Part shown: positions 1-8,336 of the stretch, one piece after another
Layout of the letters: each line of letters starts with the position of its first letter
Position numbering within the stretch: the first letter of the stretch is position 1
Source: Paracoccus sp. (in: a-proteobacteria)
GTDB lineage: Bacteria; Pseudomonadota; Alphaproteobacteria; Rhodobacterales; Rhodobacteraceae
DNA: 64,000 bases
Assembly (NCBI RefSeq): GCF_030604785.1
Contig: NZ_JAUVVF010000009.1
Coordinates: forward strand, 1-64,000
Direction of reading: 5' to 3'
Program-made: the position numbers and the translations under genes
Notes under the pieces: model-generated
Told to the model about the DNA's origin: nothing
Database searches by the model: none
The model's input: the letters and a program-made list of their open reading frames with translations, nothing else

Positions 1-36
1 CGCTGAAAGCTCTGTCCGCGTGATCTCAATGGCCAT
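1..36 (-). CDS. N-terminal fragment of an unidentified protein
   Basis: Twelve codons (MAIEITRTELSA) run off the left edge. The ATG at 36 is preceded by a good ribosome binding site (GGGGAGG, 7 bases upstream), which is the main reason to call it. It lies 87 bases downstream of ugpC on the same strand and could be the last gene of the ugp operon. Too little is visible to name a function. Confidence 0.45.
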   Translation of the reverse strand, partial: MAIEITRTELSA

Positions 37-123
37 GATGATCCTCCCCGCCTCGAAAGGAGTGAATCACACCCTCGCTGAAATGGGAATCGCCCGCCGA
101 GTCAAAGCCTCGCGCCTCTGGTA

Positions 124-1131
124 TCAGTTGATGCGCTTGCCGGTTTCCCGATCGAACAGGTGCAGCGCGTCCGGGCGATAGGACAGGCGCAGGCTGTCGG
201 GGATCGACCCTTCCGGCGGCAGCGCGATGGTCAGCTTCTCGCCGCCGGTCGTGCCATGGACCAGACGCTGCGCGCCCAGCTCCTCGATGGCCAAGACCTG
301 CATCTCGATGGGGCCGTCCGGCGCAAGGGTCAGATCCTCGGGGCGGATGCCGACCATGCCCGCATGGGCGGTGCCCGGCAGATGCGGCACGGCGCGGCTG
401 TCGATCAGGTTCATCGCCGGGCTGCCGATGAAGCCCGCCACGAAGGCCGAGGCCGGGCGGCGATAGACGTCCAGCGGCGTGCCGATCTGTTCGACCTTGC
501 CGCCGTTCAGCACGACCAGCCGGTCGGCTAGGGTCATCGCCTCGAGCTGGTCATGCGTCACATAGATCGAGGTCGTGGCCAGACGCTTCTGCAGCTGCTT
601 GATCTCGAGCCGCATGGCGACACGCAGCTTCGCGTCAAGGTTCGACAGCGGCTCGTCGAACAGGAACGCCGCCGGTTCGCGCACGATGGCGCGGCCCATC
701 GCGACGCGCTGGCGCTGACCGCCCGACAGGGCGCGAGGCTTGCGGTCGAGGAACGGGCCGATCTGGAGGATCTCGGCGGCCTCGTTTACGCGGCGCTCGA
801 TTTCGGCCTTGGGGGTGCCGCGGTTCTTCAGGCCATAGGCCAGGTTCTGGCGCACCGACATGTGCGGATAAAGCGCGTAGTTCTGGAACACCATCGCGAT
901 GTCGCGTTCGGCCGGCTCCAGCTTGTTCACGACGCGGTCGCCGATGCGGACCTCGCCCTCGGAGATCTCCTCGAGGCCCGCGACCATGCGCAGAAGCGTG
1001 GACTTGCCGCAGCCCGAGGGGCCGACCAGCACGATGAATTCGCCGTCGGCGATGTCCAGATTGACGTCGCCCACCGCGCGGCTGCCGCCGGGATAAAGCT
1101 TGCCCAGATTGTGAAGGGTGATGGACGCCAC
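124..1131 (-). CDS. ugpC: sn-glycerol-3-phosphate ABC transporter ATP-binding protein UgpC
   Basis: This is the ATPase that drives import of glycerol-3-phosphate or its diesters through UgpA/UgpE in the inner membrane. Seen: Walker [10 protein letters not shown] near residue 40, ABC signature LSGGQ, Walker B AFLFDEP, the switch sequence YVTHDQ, and a C-terminal TOBE-like regulatory region ending in YRPDALHLF. The 335-residue length fits MalK/UgpC ATPases. I chose the GTG at 1131, one base after the ugpE stop, because GGAG sits 7 bases upstream. An in-frame ATG at 1152 would add seven residues inside ugpE and lacks a ribosome site. The family name is secure; the substrate comes from the UgpB neighbour. 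Confidence 0.93.
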   Translation of the reverse strand: MASITLHNLGKLYPGGSRAVGDVNLDIADGEFIVLVGPSGCGKSTLLRMVAGLEEISEGEVRIGDRVVNKLEPAERDIAMVFQNYALYPHMSVRQNLAYGLKNRGTPKAEIERRVNEAAEILQIGPFLDRKPRALSGGQRQRVAMGRAIVREPAAFLFDEPLSNLDAKLRVAMRLEIKQLQKRLATTSIYVTHDQLEAMTLADRLVVLNGGKVEQIGTPLDVYRRPASAFVAGFIGSPAMNLIDSRAVPHLPGTAHAGMVGIRPEDLTLAPDGPIEMQVLAIEELGAQRLVHGTTGGEKLTIALPPEGSIPDSLRLSYRPDALHLFDRETGKRIN

Positions 1132-1132
1132 G

Positions 1133-1981
1133 TTATTTCTCCGTCTCGACAAGACCTTTGACGAACAGGCGCTGCATGAAGATCACCACCAGAACGGGCG
1201 GGATCATCGCCAGCATGGCTGTCGCCATGACAAGATGCCATTGCGGCAGACCGTCCACGGCGTCAGCCATGCGGCGGATGCCGGCAACGATGGTGTAGTA
1301 ATCCGCACTGGTCGTGATCAGCAGCGGCCAGAGATACTGGTTCCAGCCATAGATGAACAGGATCACGAAAAGCGCGGCGATATTGGTGCGCGACAGGGGC
1401 AGCAGGATGTCGCGGAAGAACTTCATCGGACCCGCGCCGTCGATGCGGGCGGCCTCGGTCAGCTCGTCCGGGATGGTCAGGAAGACCTGCCGGAACAGGA
1501 ACGTGGCCGTGGCCGATGCGATCAGGGGGATCGTCAGGCCCGCATAGCTGTTCAGCATCCCCAGATCGGCGACGACCTGGAAGGTCGGCACGATCCGCAC
1601 CTCGACCGGCAGCATCAGCGTGACGAAGATGCACCAGAAGGCCAGACCCCGGAAGGGAAAGCGGAAATAGACGATGGCAAAGGCCGACGTGACCGAGATC
1701 ACGATCTTTCCGACCGCGATGCACATGGCCATGATGAGGCTGTTCAGCATCATGTGCCCGACCGCAGGCGTGCCGCTGGTCGACAGGCCGCTATCCAGCA
1801 TGCGGCTGTAATTCTCGACCAGATGCGGGCCGGGCCACATCGGGATCGTGCCCGACATGAAGGCCGTCGGCCCATGGGTCGAGGCGACAAAGGCCACCCA
1901 GACCGGCAGCGCGACGACGCAGACGCCGAAGATCAGCAGAAGATGGGCGGCCAGGTGAAGGCCGGGGCGGTTCTCGATCAT
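1133..1981 (-). CDS. ugpE: glycerol-3-phosphate ABC transporter permease UgpE
   Basis: Inner-membrane permease of 282 residues with about six hydrophobic segments. The first spans roughly residues 8-30. The conserved EAA loop that docks on the ATPase is visible as [10 protein letters not shown] at about residue 190. The start is the ATG at 1981, overlapping the ugpA stop by one base (TGATG), so translation is probably coupled; an in-frame TTG one codon upstream is a less likely start. It ends ETEK, two bases short of the ugpC start codon. Order ugpB-ugpA-ugpE-ugpC matches the usual operon. Confidence 0.92.
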   Translation of the reverse strand: MIENRPGLHLAAHLLLIFGVCVVALPVWVAFVASTHGPTAFMSGTIPMWPGPHLVENYSRMLDSGLSTSGTPAVGHMMLNSLIMAMCIAVGKIVISVTSAFAIVYFRFPFRGLAFWCIFVTLMLPVEVRIVPTFQVVADLGMLNSYAGLTIPLIASATATFLFRQVFLTIPDELTEAARIDGAGPMKFFRDILLPLSRTNIAALFVILFIYGWNQYLWPLLITTSADYYTIVAGIRRMADAVDGLPQWHLVMATAMLAMIPPVLVVIFMQRLFVKGLVETEK

Positions 1982-2859
1982 CAATAGGCCACCTTCTTCT
2001 CGATGAAGCGGAACTGGATCACGGTCAGCACCGTCACGATCAGCATCAGGAACACGGATTGCGCCGCGGAAGAGCCCATGTTCTGGCCGACGAAGCCGTC
2101 GAAATAGACCTTGTAGACCAGGATGTTCGTGGCCTGGGCAGGGCCGCCGCGCGTCGTCGTGTCGATCACGGCGAAGGTGTCGAACATCGCATAGACGATG
2201 TTGACGACCAGCAGGAAGAACGTCGTGGGCGACAGCAGCGGAAAGGTGATGTCGAAGAAGCGCCGCACCGGGCCCGCGCCGTCGATGGCGGCGGCCTCGC
2301 GCAGGCTGTTCGGGATCGCCTGCAGACCGGCCAGGAAGAACAGGAAGTTGTAGCTGATCTGCTTCCAGGCGCTGGCGATGACGACCAGCGTCATGGCATC
2401 GCCCGGATTGCTGATATGGTTCCAGTTATAGCCCAGCTGGCCCAGCATGTAGGGCATGATCCCCACGGTCGGGTTGAAGATGAACCACCACAGGATGCCC
2501 GCCACCGCAGGCGCCACCGCATAGGGCCAGACCAGCGCGGTCGTGTAGATGCGCGACGAGCGGATCATCCGGTCCACCGCCACCGCCAGAAGCAGTGCGA
2601 AGCCCATCGACAGCAGCGTCACCGAGACCGCGAAGACAGCCGTCACCTGAAGCGAGTTCAGGTATTCGGGGCTGTTCAGCAGCCTCTGAAAGTTCTCGAA
2701 TCCGACAAAGGTCGTGCGGATGCCGAAGGCGTCCTGGCGCAGAAAGCTCTGCCGGATGGCCTGGGCGGCGGGCCACAGGAAGAAGACAAAGGTGATGGCC
2801 AGCTGCGGGGCCAGCAGAAGCCAGGGCAGAAGCTGGCTGTTGAATATCGTGCGCTTCAT
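1981..2859 (-). CDS. ugpA: glycerol-3-phosphate ABC transporter permease UgpA
   Basis: This is the second membrane subunit of the Ugp importer, 292 residues, close to the family's usual length. The N-terminus [18 protein letters not shown] is the typical first membrane segment. The EAA motif reads [10 protein letters not shown] near residue 190 and pairs with UgpC. It follows ugpB after an 88-base gap that holds a strong hairpin, and it overlaps ugpE by one base. The start is the ATG at 2859 (MKRTIF). Nothing is unusual in the protein itself. Confidence 0.92.
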   Translation of the reverse strand: MKRTIFNSQLLPWLLLAPQLAITFVFFLWPAAQAIRQSFLRQDAFGIRTTFVGFENFQRLLNSPEYLNSLQVTAVFAVSVTLLSMGFALLLAVAVDRMIRSSRIYTTALVWPYAVAPAVAGILWWFIFNPTVGIMPYMLGQLGYNWNHISNPGDAMTLVVIASAWKQISYNFLFFLAGLQAIPNSLREAAAIDGAGPVRRFFDITFPLLSPTTFFLLVVNIVYAMFDTFAVIDTTTRGGPAQATNILVYKVYFDGFVGQNMGSSAAQSVFLMLIVTVLTVIQFRFIEKKVAY

Positions 2860-2900
2860 CCGGGTGACGGACCTTCATGCGGATCGGGGAAAGGTGCCAA

Positions 2901-2930
2901 CAGGGGCCGCGCGGTGTCGCGCGGCCCCTG
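2901..2930 (-). other. 13-bp hairpin between ugpB and ugpA
   Basis: A perfect inverted repeat: arms 2901-2913 and 2918-2930 (caggggccgcgcg and its complement) around a 4-base loop. No T-run follows in the minus-strand direction, so it is not a classic full terminator. In other binding-protein operons such a hairpin protects the 3' end of the upstream message or partly attenuates, giving more binding protein than permease. That role is inferred here. Confidence 0.7.
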
Positions 2931-2947
2931 CGATCGTTCTGGGCAGA

Positions 2948-4267
2948 TTACTGGTTCTGCGCCTGGAACTGTTCGATCAGGTCGTTGCCGCGCGCCACGA
3001 CCGAGTCCAGCGCGGCCTGGGCATCCTTGGCGCCCGACAGCATCTGTTCGAATTCCTCGTCGATGATGCCGCGGATCTGGACGTAATTGCCAAAGCGCAG
3101 GCCCTTGGAATTCTCGGTCGGCTCGTTCAGCGTGATCTGCTGGATCGAGGTTTCGGCGCCGGGATTGTTGGCGTAGAAGCCCCGCTCGGTCGACAGGTCA
3201 TAGGCGGCCTGGGTGATCGGCAGATAGCCGGTCGGCTCGGCCCAGTCGGCCTGGACCTCGGGCTGGGTCAGATAGTCGAAGAAGGCCGCGACGGCGCGGT
3301 ATTCGTCATCCGACTTGCCCGACAGCACCCACAAGGTGGCGCCGCCGATGATCGAGTTCTGCGGCGCGCCCTCGATATCATCGTAATAGGGCAGCATCCC
3401 GAAGCCCAGATCGAAGGCTTCCGTGTTGGCGATCACGCCCGCGCGGGCGGCCGAGCTGGCCATGTAGATCGCGCATTCCTGCGCATAGAACGCCGGAGGC
3501 GCGTTGTCGCCGCCCACCGGGCCGCCATAGCGGAACAGGCCCTCGTCGGCCCATTGCTTCAGGTTGCCCCAGTGGCGCACCTGCGCCTCGCCGTTCAGGG
3601 TCAGGCGCGAATCCAGACCGGCAAAGCCGTTCTCGCCGGTGCCAATGGGCTGGTTGTGCCAGGCGCTGAAATTCTCGGTCTGGATCCAGCTGATCCACTG
3701 GCTGGTAAAGCCGCAGGGCGCCGCGCCGGATTCCATGATCTGGCGGCTCATCTGCTCCAGCTCCTGCCAGGTCCGGGGGGGCTGTTCGGGGTCAAGGCCG
3801 GCCGCCTCGAAGACGGTCTTGTTGTAATAGAGGATCGGGGTCGAGCTGTTGAACGGCATCGACAGCATGTTGCCGTTCGTGTCGGTGTAATAGCCCACGA
3901 CCTGCGGCAGGAAGATCGAGGGATCGAATTCCTCGCCATGCTCCTCCATCAGCTGGTAGACGGGAACGATCGCGCCCTCGGCCGCCATCATCGTGCCGGT
4001 ACCGACCTCGAAGACCTGCACGATGGCGGGCTGCTGGTTGGCGCGGAACGCGGCGATGGCCGCGGTCATCGTCTCGGGATAGGTGCCCTTGTAGGAGGGC
4101 ATGACGCGGAACTCGTCCTGGCTGTCGTTGAAGTTCTGCGCGACCTGCTCAAGTTTCGCGCCAAGCTCGCCGCCCATGGCATGCCACCACTCGACGGTCG
4201 TCTGGGCCTTCGCGGCCCCGAGCGAGGCGATCAGCGCGATAGCCGATATTGTGCTGTAACGGATCAT
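2948..4267 (-). CDS. ugpB: glycerol-3-phosphate-binding periplasmic protein UgpB
   Basis: Periplasmic solute-binding protein of 439 residues that captures glycerol-3-phosphate or glycerophosphodiesters and delivers them to UgpA/E. A Sec signal peptide covers residues 1-21, with likely cleavage after GAAKA. The mature protein begins QTTVEWWHAMGG, the UgpB signature. The ending VVARGNDLIEQFQAQNQ is typical. It is the first gene of the ugpBAEC operon, with a Pho-box-like repeat about 80-95 bases upstream of the start. The start is the ATG at 4267. Confidence 0.93.
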   Translation of the reverse strand: MIRYSTISAIALIASLGAAKAQTTVEWWHAMGGELGAKLEQVAQNFNDSQDEFRVMPSYKGTYPETMTAAIAAFRANQQPAIVQVFEVGTGTMMAAEGAIVPVYQLMEEHGEEFDPSIFLPQVVGYYTDTNGNMLSMPFNSSTPILYYNKTVFEAAGLDPEQPPRTWQELEQMSRQIMESGAAPCGFTSQWISWIQTENFSAWHNQPIGTGENGFAGLDSRLTLNGEAQVRHWGNLKQWADEGLFRYGGPVGGDNAPPAFYAQECAIYMASSAARAGVIANTEAFDLGFGMLPYYDDIEGAPQNSIIGGATLWVLSGKSDDEYRAVAAFFDYLTQPEVQADWAEPTGYLPITQAAYDLSTERGFYANNPGAETSIQQITLNEPTENSKGLRFGNYVQIRGIIDEEFEQMLSGAKDAQAALDSVVARGNDLIEQFQAQNQ

Positions 4268-4343
4268 GTTCCCTCATTCCTCCCCTTTGGGGTTGCGTGA
4301 CGCGCTCCGCCTATCGGCGCCCTGTGACGGTCACGCAAAGCCA

Positions 4344-4361
4344 ATGTAACAGTCATGTAAA
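4344..4361 (-). promoter_or_regulatory. Pho-box-like direct repeat upstream of ugpB
   Basis: On the minus strand the sequence reads TTTACAT-GACT-GTTACAT: two 7-mers with the 11-base period of a PhoB box (consensus CTGTCAT-N4-CTGTCAT; about 4 of 7 matches each). A perfect palindrome GTGACGGTCAC lies just downstream at 4324-4334. Phosphate control of ugp is known in other bacteria, so the location fits, but the match is imperfect. Confidence 0.4.
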
Positions 4362-4459
4362 ATTCAGACTGGGCGGTCAATATTTTTCGTTCCTGCGCGC
4401 AAGTTTTCTGAAGAGGTGCAATTTTCTGCGAATGCGAACAAAACCATCCGTCAAATCGC

Positions 4460-4490
4460 AAAAAAGCCCGCATCCACGAGGGATGCGGGC
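4460..4490 (-). terminator. Rho-independent terminator of the first FAS1 gene
   Basis: A perfect 10-bp stem (gcccgcatcc, 4466-4475, with 4481-4490) and a 5-base loop, followed on the minus strand by six T (4465-4460). This is a textbook intrinsic terminator 46 bases past the FAS1 stop codon. It separates the FAS1/sigma locus from the ugp operon. Confidence 0.9.
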
Positions 4491-4536
4491 CAGAGCCGCC
4501 GCCCCTTGGGGCGGGTGGCAGGGGACGGGTTGCGCC

Positions 4537-5109
4537 TTACGAGGCGGGCAGCAGCACCGCGTCGATGACGTGGATGACGCCGTTCGACTGGTCCACATCG
4601 GCGATGGTGACGGTGGCGGCATTGCCGTTCTCGTCGGTGATCTGGACCGAGCCGTCCTCGGCGACCGAAGCGGTCAGGGTGCAGCCGCCCACCGTTTCCA
4701 GCGCGGCCTCGCCGCCGCCGGCCTCGATCAGTTCGGCCACCTGGGCGGCATGCACGTCACCGGCGACGACATGGCAGGTCAGGATGGTCTGAAGCTGTTC
4801 CAGGTTCTCGGGCTGCAGCAGCGTCTCTACGGTGCCGTCGGGCAGCGCCTCGAAGGCGGCGTTGACGGGCGCGAAGACGGTGAACGGCCCTTCGCCGGCC
4901 AGCGTATCGACCAGGCCGGCGGCCTGCACGGCGGCGACCAGCGTGGTGTGATCGGCGGAGTTCACGGCATTCTCGACGATGTTGCGGTCCGCAAGCATCT
5001 CGGCGCCGCCGACCATCGGATTGGCGTGATTGTCAGCCATGGCCGGCAGGGCCACCATCATGCTGGTTGCAAGGATCGAGGCACCGAGGGTCTTGAAGCG
5101 GTTGGTCAT
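4537..5109 (-). CDS. Secreted FAS1 (fasciclin) domain protein, copy 1
   Basis: A 190-residue exported protein. Signal peptide residues 1-25 (hydrophobic core ASILATSMMVALPAMA, cut before DNH), then a single FAS1 domain from about residue 40 to the end. FAS1 hallmarks seen: DHTTLVAAVQAAGL, GPFTVFAPVNAAF, LLQPENLEQLQTIL, YxxH-like TCHVVAGD, and the closing NGVIHVIDAVLLP. FAS1 proteins usually act in adhesion or envelope interactions; the ligand here is unknown. It is paralogous to the gene at 5305-5868 and has its own candidate ECF promoter and terminator. Anti-sigma and sigma genes follow upstream on the same strand, so it is probably a target of that sigma factor. The two-Cys pair (CHVV, GGCTL) may form a disulfide. 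Confidence 0.9.
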   Translation of the reverse strand: MTNRFKTLGASILATSMMVALPAMADNHANPMVGGAEMLADRNIVENAVNSADHTTLVAAVQAAGLVDTLAGEGPFTVFAPVNAAFEALPDGTVETLLQPENLEQLQTILTCHVVAGDVHAAQVAELIEAGGGEAALETVGGCTLTASVAEDGSVQITDENGNAATVTIADVDQSNGVIHVIDAVLLPAS

Positions 5110-5161
5110 GATATCCTCCAGTTTATGGTGGCGGGCGATCCGGTCGCCCGATGCCCTTATT

Positions 5162-5187
5162 CACGAGAGGGGCACGGCGAAGTTGCC
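5162..5187 (-). promoter_or_regulatory. Candidate ECF promoter of FAS1 copy 1
   Basis: Minus strand: GGCAACTT (-35-like, 5187-5180), 14 bases, then CGTG (-10-like, 5165-5162). The same two blocks at identical spacing occur upstream of FAS1 copy 2. ECF promoters typically have an AAC core at -35 and a CGT core at -10. The site sits 53 bases upstream of the start codon. Confidence 0.6.
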
Positions 5188-5245
5188 GGTGGTCGATCAA
5201 CTCGGTCTGACATCGCCGTGATCGCGCGGCGGGGGCAGCGCCATG

Positions 5246-5280
5246 AAAAGACCCGCCCCGGCCTTTGGCCGAGGCGGGTC
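5246..5280 (-). terminator. Terminator of FAS1 copy 2
   Basis: Hairpin with an outer 8-bp stem (gacccgcc, 5250-5257, with 5273-5280), one mismatch, an inner 5-bp stem (cggcc/ggccg) and a 3-base loop. TTTT follows on the minus strand (5249-5246). It lies 25 bases past the FAS1 stop and isolates the two FAS1 transcripts. Confidence 0.82.
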
Positions 5281-5304
5281 GGGATGCCGCAACGAGGGCG
5301 GCTG

Positions 5305-5868
5305 TTAAGAGGCGGGCAGCAGCACCGTGTCGATCACGTGGATGACGCCGTTGGACTGGTCCACATCCGGGATGTTCACGACCGCCGTCGTGCCGTTCTC
5401 GTCCGAGATCAGCAGCGCATTGTCAGTATCGCGGATCGAGGCGGTCAGCGTGCAGCCGCCCACCGTCTGCAATTCGGCGCTGCCGCCGCCGCGCATGATC
5501 ATGCGGCCCACTGCCGGCGAGAACGCCTCGGTCGGAACGACGTGGCAGGTCAGGATCGTCTGCAGCGTGGCCAGGTTCTCGGGCTTCAGCAGATCCTCGA
5601 CCGTGCCGGCGGGCAGCTTGGCGAAGGCCGCGTTGGTCGGCGCAAAGACGGTGAAGGGGCCGGGGCCGGTCAGGGTCTCGGCCAGACCGGCGGCCTGCAC
5701 GGCGGCGACCAGCGTGGTGTGGTCGGCCGAGTTCAGCGCGTTCTCGACGATGTTGCGGTTCGGAAACATCTCGGCGCCGCCGACGATGCGGTTCTGCGCG
5801 ATGGCGGGCACGGCCAGCGCGATGCTGGCGGCAAGCAGGGCGCCGAGTTTCAGGGATGCGTGACGCAT
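5305..5868 (-). CDS. Secreted FAS1 (fasciclin) domain protein, copy 2
   Basis: A 187-residue paralogue of the 4537-5109 gene, with signal peptide MRHASLKLGALLAASIALA ending at AIA-QNR and one FAS1 domain. It shares AEMFPNRNIVENALNSADH, GPFTVFAPTNAAF and DQSNGVIHVIDTVLLP with its sister. I chose the ATG at 5868 because GGAGG lies 9 bases upstream; a start at 5904 would add 12 charged residues before the signal peptide. The middle (SPAVGRMIMRGGGSAELQ) differs from the sister, so binding properties may differ. The gene lies between FAS1 copy 1 and rskA, with its own promoter-like element and terminator. Confidence 0.9.
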   Translation of the reverse strand: MRHASLKLGALLAASIALAVPAIAQNRIVGGAEMFPNRNIVENALNSADHTTLVAAVQAAGLAETLTGPGPFTVFAPTNAAFAKLPAGTVEDLLKPENLATLQTILTCHVVPTEAFSPAVGRMIMRGGGSAELQTVGGCTLTASIRDTDNALLISDENGTTAVVNIPDVDQSNGVIHVIDTVLLPAS

Positions 5869-5918
5869 GGTGATTTTCCTCCGTTGGCGGGGTGCCGTTC
5901 GCACCCTCTGAGCCCAGC

Positions 5919-5944
5919 CACGGAGCGGGCGCGGCCAAGTTGCC
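5919..5944 (-). promoter_or_regulatory. Candidate ECF promoter of FAS1 copy 2
   Basis: Minus strand: GGCAACTT (5944-5937), 14 bases, CGTG (5922-5919), the same as the element before copy 1. Bases between the blocks are also partly shared (GCCG.GCCC.CT). It overlaps the short gap after the anti-sigma gene, 50 bases upstream of the FAS1 start. Confidence 0.6.
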
Positions 5945-5963
5945 CGCGCCCCGGTTCAGTTGA

Positions 5964-6683
5964 TCACGATGACGTGAGCGGCGCGATGGCGACGACCGGG
6001 CCGGTCGCCTGCCCGGTGGGCGAGCCGCCCTCGGGTTCGTCCGACAGCGCGATGCGGATCGCGTCGGAAGGGTCCAGCCCCTCGGGTAGGGTCATGCGCA
6101 GATTGCCCTCGCGCGGGACGAGGCCGATCGAGATCGGCGCGGATCCGTCCGGCTCGATCCACCAGATCTCGTAATCGCGGCCGGCGGCAGCAGGGCCGCT
6201 TTCCAGCGCGATCTCCATCTCGCGGCCCTCGACCAGGGCAGCGACCCGTAGCGCCTGATCCTCGGAAACCAGTTCGGCGCGATAATCGGGACCGGCAGGC
6301 GCCGGGGCCTCGCGTCCGGGCAGGCCGGGCAGCACCAGGATCGCGGCCAGCACGGCGACGGCCAGCAGCCCGCCCAGCACCGCCCAGGGGCCGCGCCACC
6401 AGCCGCTGCGAGCCGTCGGATCCTCGGACAGCGGCGCGGCGGTGTGTCCCAGGCGTTCACGGATGCCCTGCCGGGCGCGGGCGGGGGCCATGACGGGCGT
6501 CAGGCTTTCGGCCATCGCGGCCAGCCGTTCCTGCCAGTCGCGCACCTGCTGGGCAAAGGCCGGGTCGGTCGACAGGCGGGCCACGGCGGCCTCGGCCTCG
6601 GGGCCGGACAGCAGCCCAAGCGCCAGCTCGGCGGCCAGCGCCTGATCCTGTTCGTCGGGCGTGAGGGGAAGATCCTCGGTCAT
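5964..6683 (-). CDS. RskA-type membrane anti-sigma factor
   Basis: A 239-residue single-pass membrane protein that should hold the adjacent ECF sigma factor inactive. Residues 1-90 form the cytoplasmic anti-sigma region (LALGLLSGPEAEAAVARL, then VRDWQERLAAMAESL). One membrane helix follows at about 115-137 (WAVLGGLLAVAVLAAILVL). The periplasmic C-terminal RskA domain contains YEIWWIEPDGSAPISIGLV and SDEPEGGSPTGQATGPVVA, typical of the family. The start is the ATG at 6683, overlapping the sigma stop as ATGA, so the two are translated together. SigK/RskA systems are controlled by stepwise proteolysis in other bacteria; the signal here is unknown. Confidence 0.88.
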   Translation of the reverse strand: MTEDLPLTPDEQDQALAAELALGLLSGPEAEAAVARLSTDPAFAQQVRDWQERLAAMAESLTPVMAPARARQGIRERLGHTAAPLSEDPTARSGWWRGPWAVLGGLLAVAVLAAILVLPGLPGREAPAPAGPDYRAELVSEDQALRVAALVEGREMEIALESGPAAAGRDYEIWWIEPDGSAPISIGLVPREGNLRMTLPEGLDPSDAIRIALSDEPEGGSPTGQATGPVVAIAPLTSS

Positions 6684-7231
6684 TGGCTTACACAATCCTT
6701 CAGGCGCAGCAGGCTGCGGCGCAGCCAGCTTCGCACGGTATTGATCGGCATCCCTTCGCGTTCGGCCAGATCGGCATAGGTGACGCCCTCAAGATAGACG
6801 GCCCGCACGGCATGGGCCTGCGGCGCGGCAAGCTGGGCCAGGCATTCGTCCAGCATCCGCCGTTCCTGCGCGCGGATGGCGGCGTGTTCCGGGCCGGGCG
6901 CGTCGCTGGGCATGGTCTCGGCCGCCTCGGCGGGGGCGGTGGCGGGGCGCGAACTGCGCGCCCGCAGCCGGTCGATGGAACGGTTGCGCGCGATGGTGAT
7001 CAGCCATGTCATCGGCGACAGCCCGTTCGAGGCATAGCGCGAGGCGTTCTGCCAGATGCGTATATAGACCTCCTGCAGCGTTTCCTCGGCCTCGGGGCGG
7101 TCCTTCAGGACCGACAGGCAGATGGCGTGAAGCTTGGCCGAGGTCGCCTCGTAAAGCTGGTCGAAGGCATCGCGGTCCCCCAGAGCCACGCGGGCGATCA
7201 GCTGTTCCAGTTCGGTGCGGCGAACGTCTGT
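6680..7231 (-). CDS. ECF RNA polymerase sigma factor, SigK-like
   Basis: An extracytoplasmic-function sigma factor of 183 residues. Region 2 (about residues 15-90) holds [19 protein letters not shown] and the core-binding stretch [15 protein letters not shown]. Region 4 (about 125-180) has the helix-turn-helix [21 protein letters not shown] prefer the GTG at 7231. The upstream ATG at 7285 lies inside a good sigma70 promoter (TTGACG-N17-TAAGGT at 7295-7267) and so cannot be transcribed from it. The gene heads a sigma/anti-sigma pair with two FAS1 genes as likely targets. No copy of the GGCAACTT/CGTG element precedes the sigma gene, so autoregulation is not apparent. Confidence 0.88.
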   Translation of the reverse strand, partial: TDVRRTELEQLIARVALGDRDAFDQLYEATSAKLHAICLSVLKDRPEAEETLQEVYIRIWQNASRYASNGLSPMTWLITIARNRSIDRLRARSSRPATAPAEAAETMPSDAPGPEHAAIRAQERRMLDECLAQLAAPQAHAVRAVYLEGVTYADLAEREGMPINTVRSWLRRSLLRLKDCVSQ

Positions 7232-7266
7232 CACGGGCGGTCCGTCCTGTTGTGCAAAGTCGCGCC

Positions 7267-7295
7267 ACCTTATGAAAGGGGGCATGGCGCGTCAA
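7267..7295 (-). promoter_or_regulatory. sigma70-type promoter of the ECF sigma gene
   Basis: Minus strand TTGACG (7295-7290), 17-base spacer, TAAGGT (7272-7267). Transcription would begin near 7260, just upstream of the GTG start at 7231. The housekeeping-type promoter suggests the sigma/anti-sigma pair is made constitutively and activated after translation. Confidence 0.6.
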
Positions 7296-7364
7296 CGCGG
7301 CCTCCTTGCGCCTTCGGCGGGAATGCGCGATCAATGCGCCGACATGCAGGAAAGGGCCGGACCG

Positions 7365-8336
7365 ATGCTGGACATGAACGCCAAACCCACCGAAGAGATC
7401 GACCTGCGCGAGGTGTTCGGTCTGGACAGCGACATGAAGGTCAAGGGCTTCGCCGAACGCAGCGAGCGCGTGCCCGAGATCGACAGCACCTACAAGTTCG
7501 ACCCCGACACGACGATGGCGATCCTGGCGGGCTTTGCCTACAATCGGCGCGTGATGATCCAGGGCTATCACGGCACCGGCAAGTCCACGCATATCGAACA
7601 GGTCGCCGCGCGCCTCAACTGGCCCTGCGTGCGGGTGAACCTGGACAGCCATGTCAGTCGGATCGACCTGATCGGCAAGGACGCGATCAAGCTGGTGGAC
7701 GGCAAGCAGGTGACGGTCTTCCACGAGGGCATCCTGCCCTGGGCGCTGCGCAACCCCACCGCCATTGTCTTTGACGAATACGATGCGGGCCGCGCCGACG
7801 TGATGTTCGTGATCCAGCGCGTGCTCGAGACCGACGGCAAGCTGACCCTTCTGGACCAGAACGAGGTCATCACGCCGAACCCCTATTTCCGCCTGTTCGC
7901 GACGGCCAACACCGTGGGCCTCGGCGACACCACGGGCCTTTACCACGGCACGCAGCAGATCAACCAAGGCCAGATGGACCGCTGGTCGCTGGTCGCGACG
8001 CTGAACTACCTCAGCCACGACGCCGAGGCCGCCATCGTCCTCGCCAAGGTGCCGCAATACAACAACGAGAAGGGCCGCAAGACGATCGGCCAGATGGTGA
8101 CCTTGGCCGATCTGACGCGCACCGCCTTCATGCAGGGCGACCTGTCCACCGTCATGTCACCGCGCACGGTCATCGCCTGGGCGCAGAACGCGCGCATCTT
8201 CAACAATGTGGGCTATGCGTTCCGGCTGACCTTCCTCAACAAGTGCGACGAACTGGAGCGTCAGACAGTGGCCGAGTTCTACCAGCGCCTGTTCGACGAA
8301 GAGCTGCCCGAAAGCGCGGCCGCCAAGGCGCTGTGA
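7365..8336 (+). CDS. cobS: Aerobic cobaltochelatase subunit CobS
   Basis: AAA+ ATPase of the CobNST complex that inserts cobalt into hydrogenobyrinate a,c-diamide in aerobic vitamin B12 synthesis. At 323 residues it fits the CobS length. Seen: an N-terminal region with [19 protein letters not shown], Walker [10 protein letters not shown] at about 67-75, Walker [12 protein letters not shown], a sensor-like LFATANT, and an arginine-rich C-terminus. The start [11 protein letters not shown] at 7365 is preferred over the open frame from 7215, which overlaps the divergent sigma promoter. It overlaps the next ORF by one base; cobT follows after that ORF. The CobN subunit is not in this window. Confidence 0.94.
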   Translation: MLDMNAKPTEEIDLREVFGLDSDMKVKGFAERSERVPEIDSTYKFDPDTTMAILAGFAYNRRVMIQGYHGTGKSTHIEQVAARLNWPCVRVNLDSHVSRIDLIGKDAIKLVDGKQVTVFHEGILPWALRNPTAIVFDEYDAGRADVMFVIQRVLETDGKLTLLDQNEVITPNPYFRLFATANTVGLGDTTGLYHGTQQINQGQMDRWSLVATLNYLSHDAEAAIVLAKVPQYNNEKGRKTIGQMVTLADLTRTAFMQGDLSTVMSPRTVIAWAQNARIFNNVGYAFRLTFLNKCDELERQTVAEFYQRLFDEELPESAAAKAL

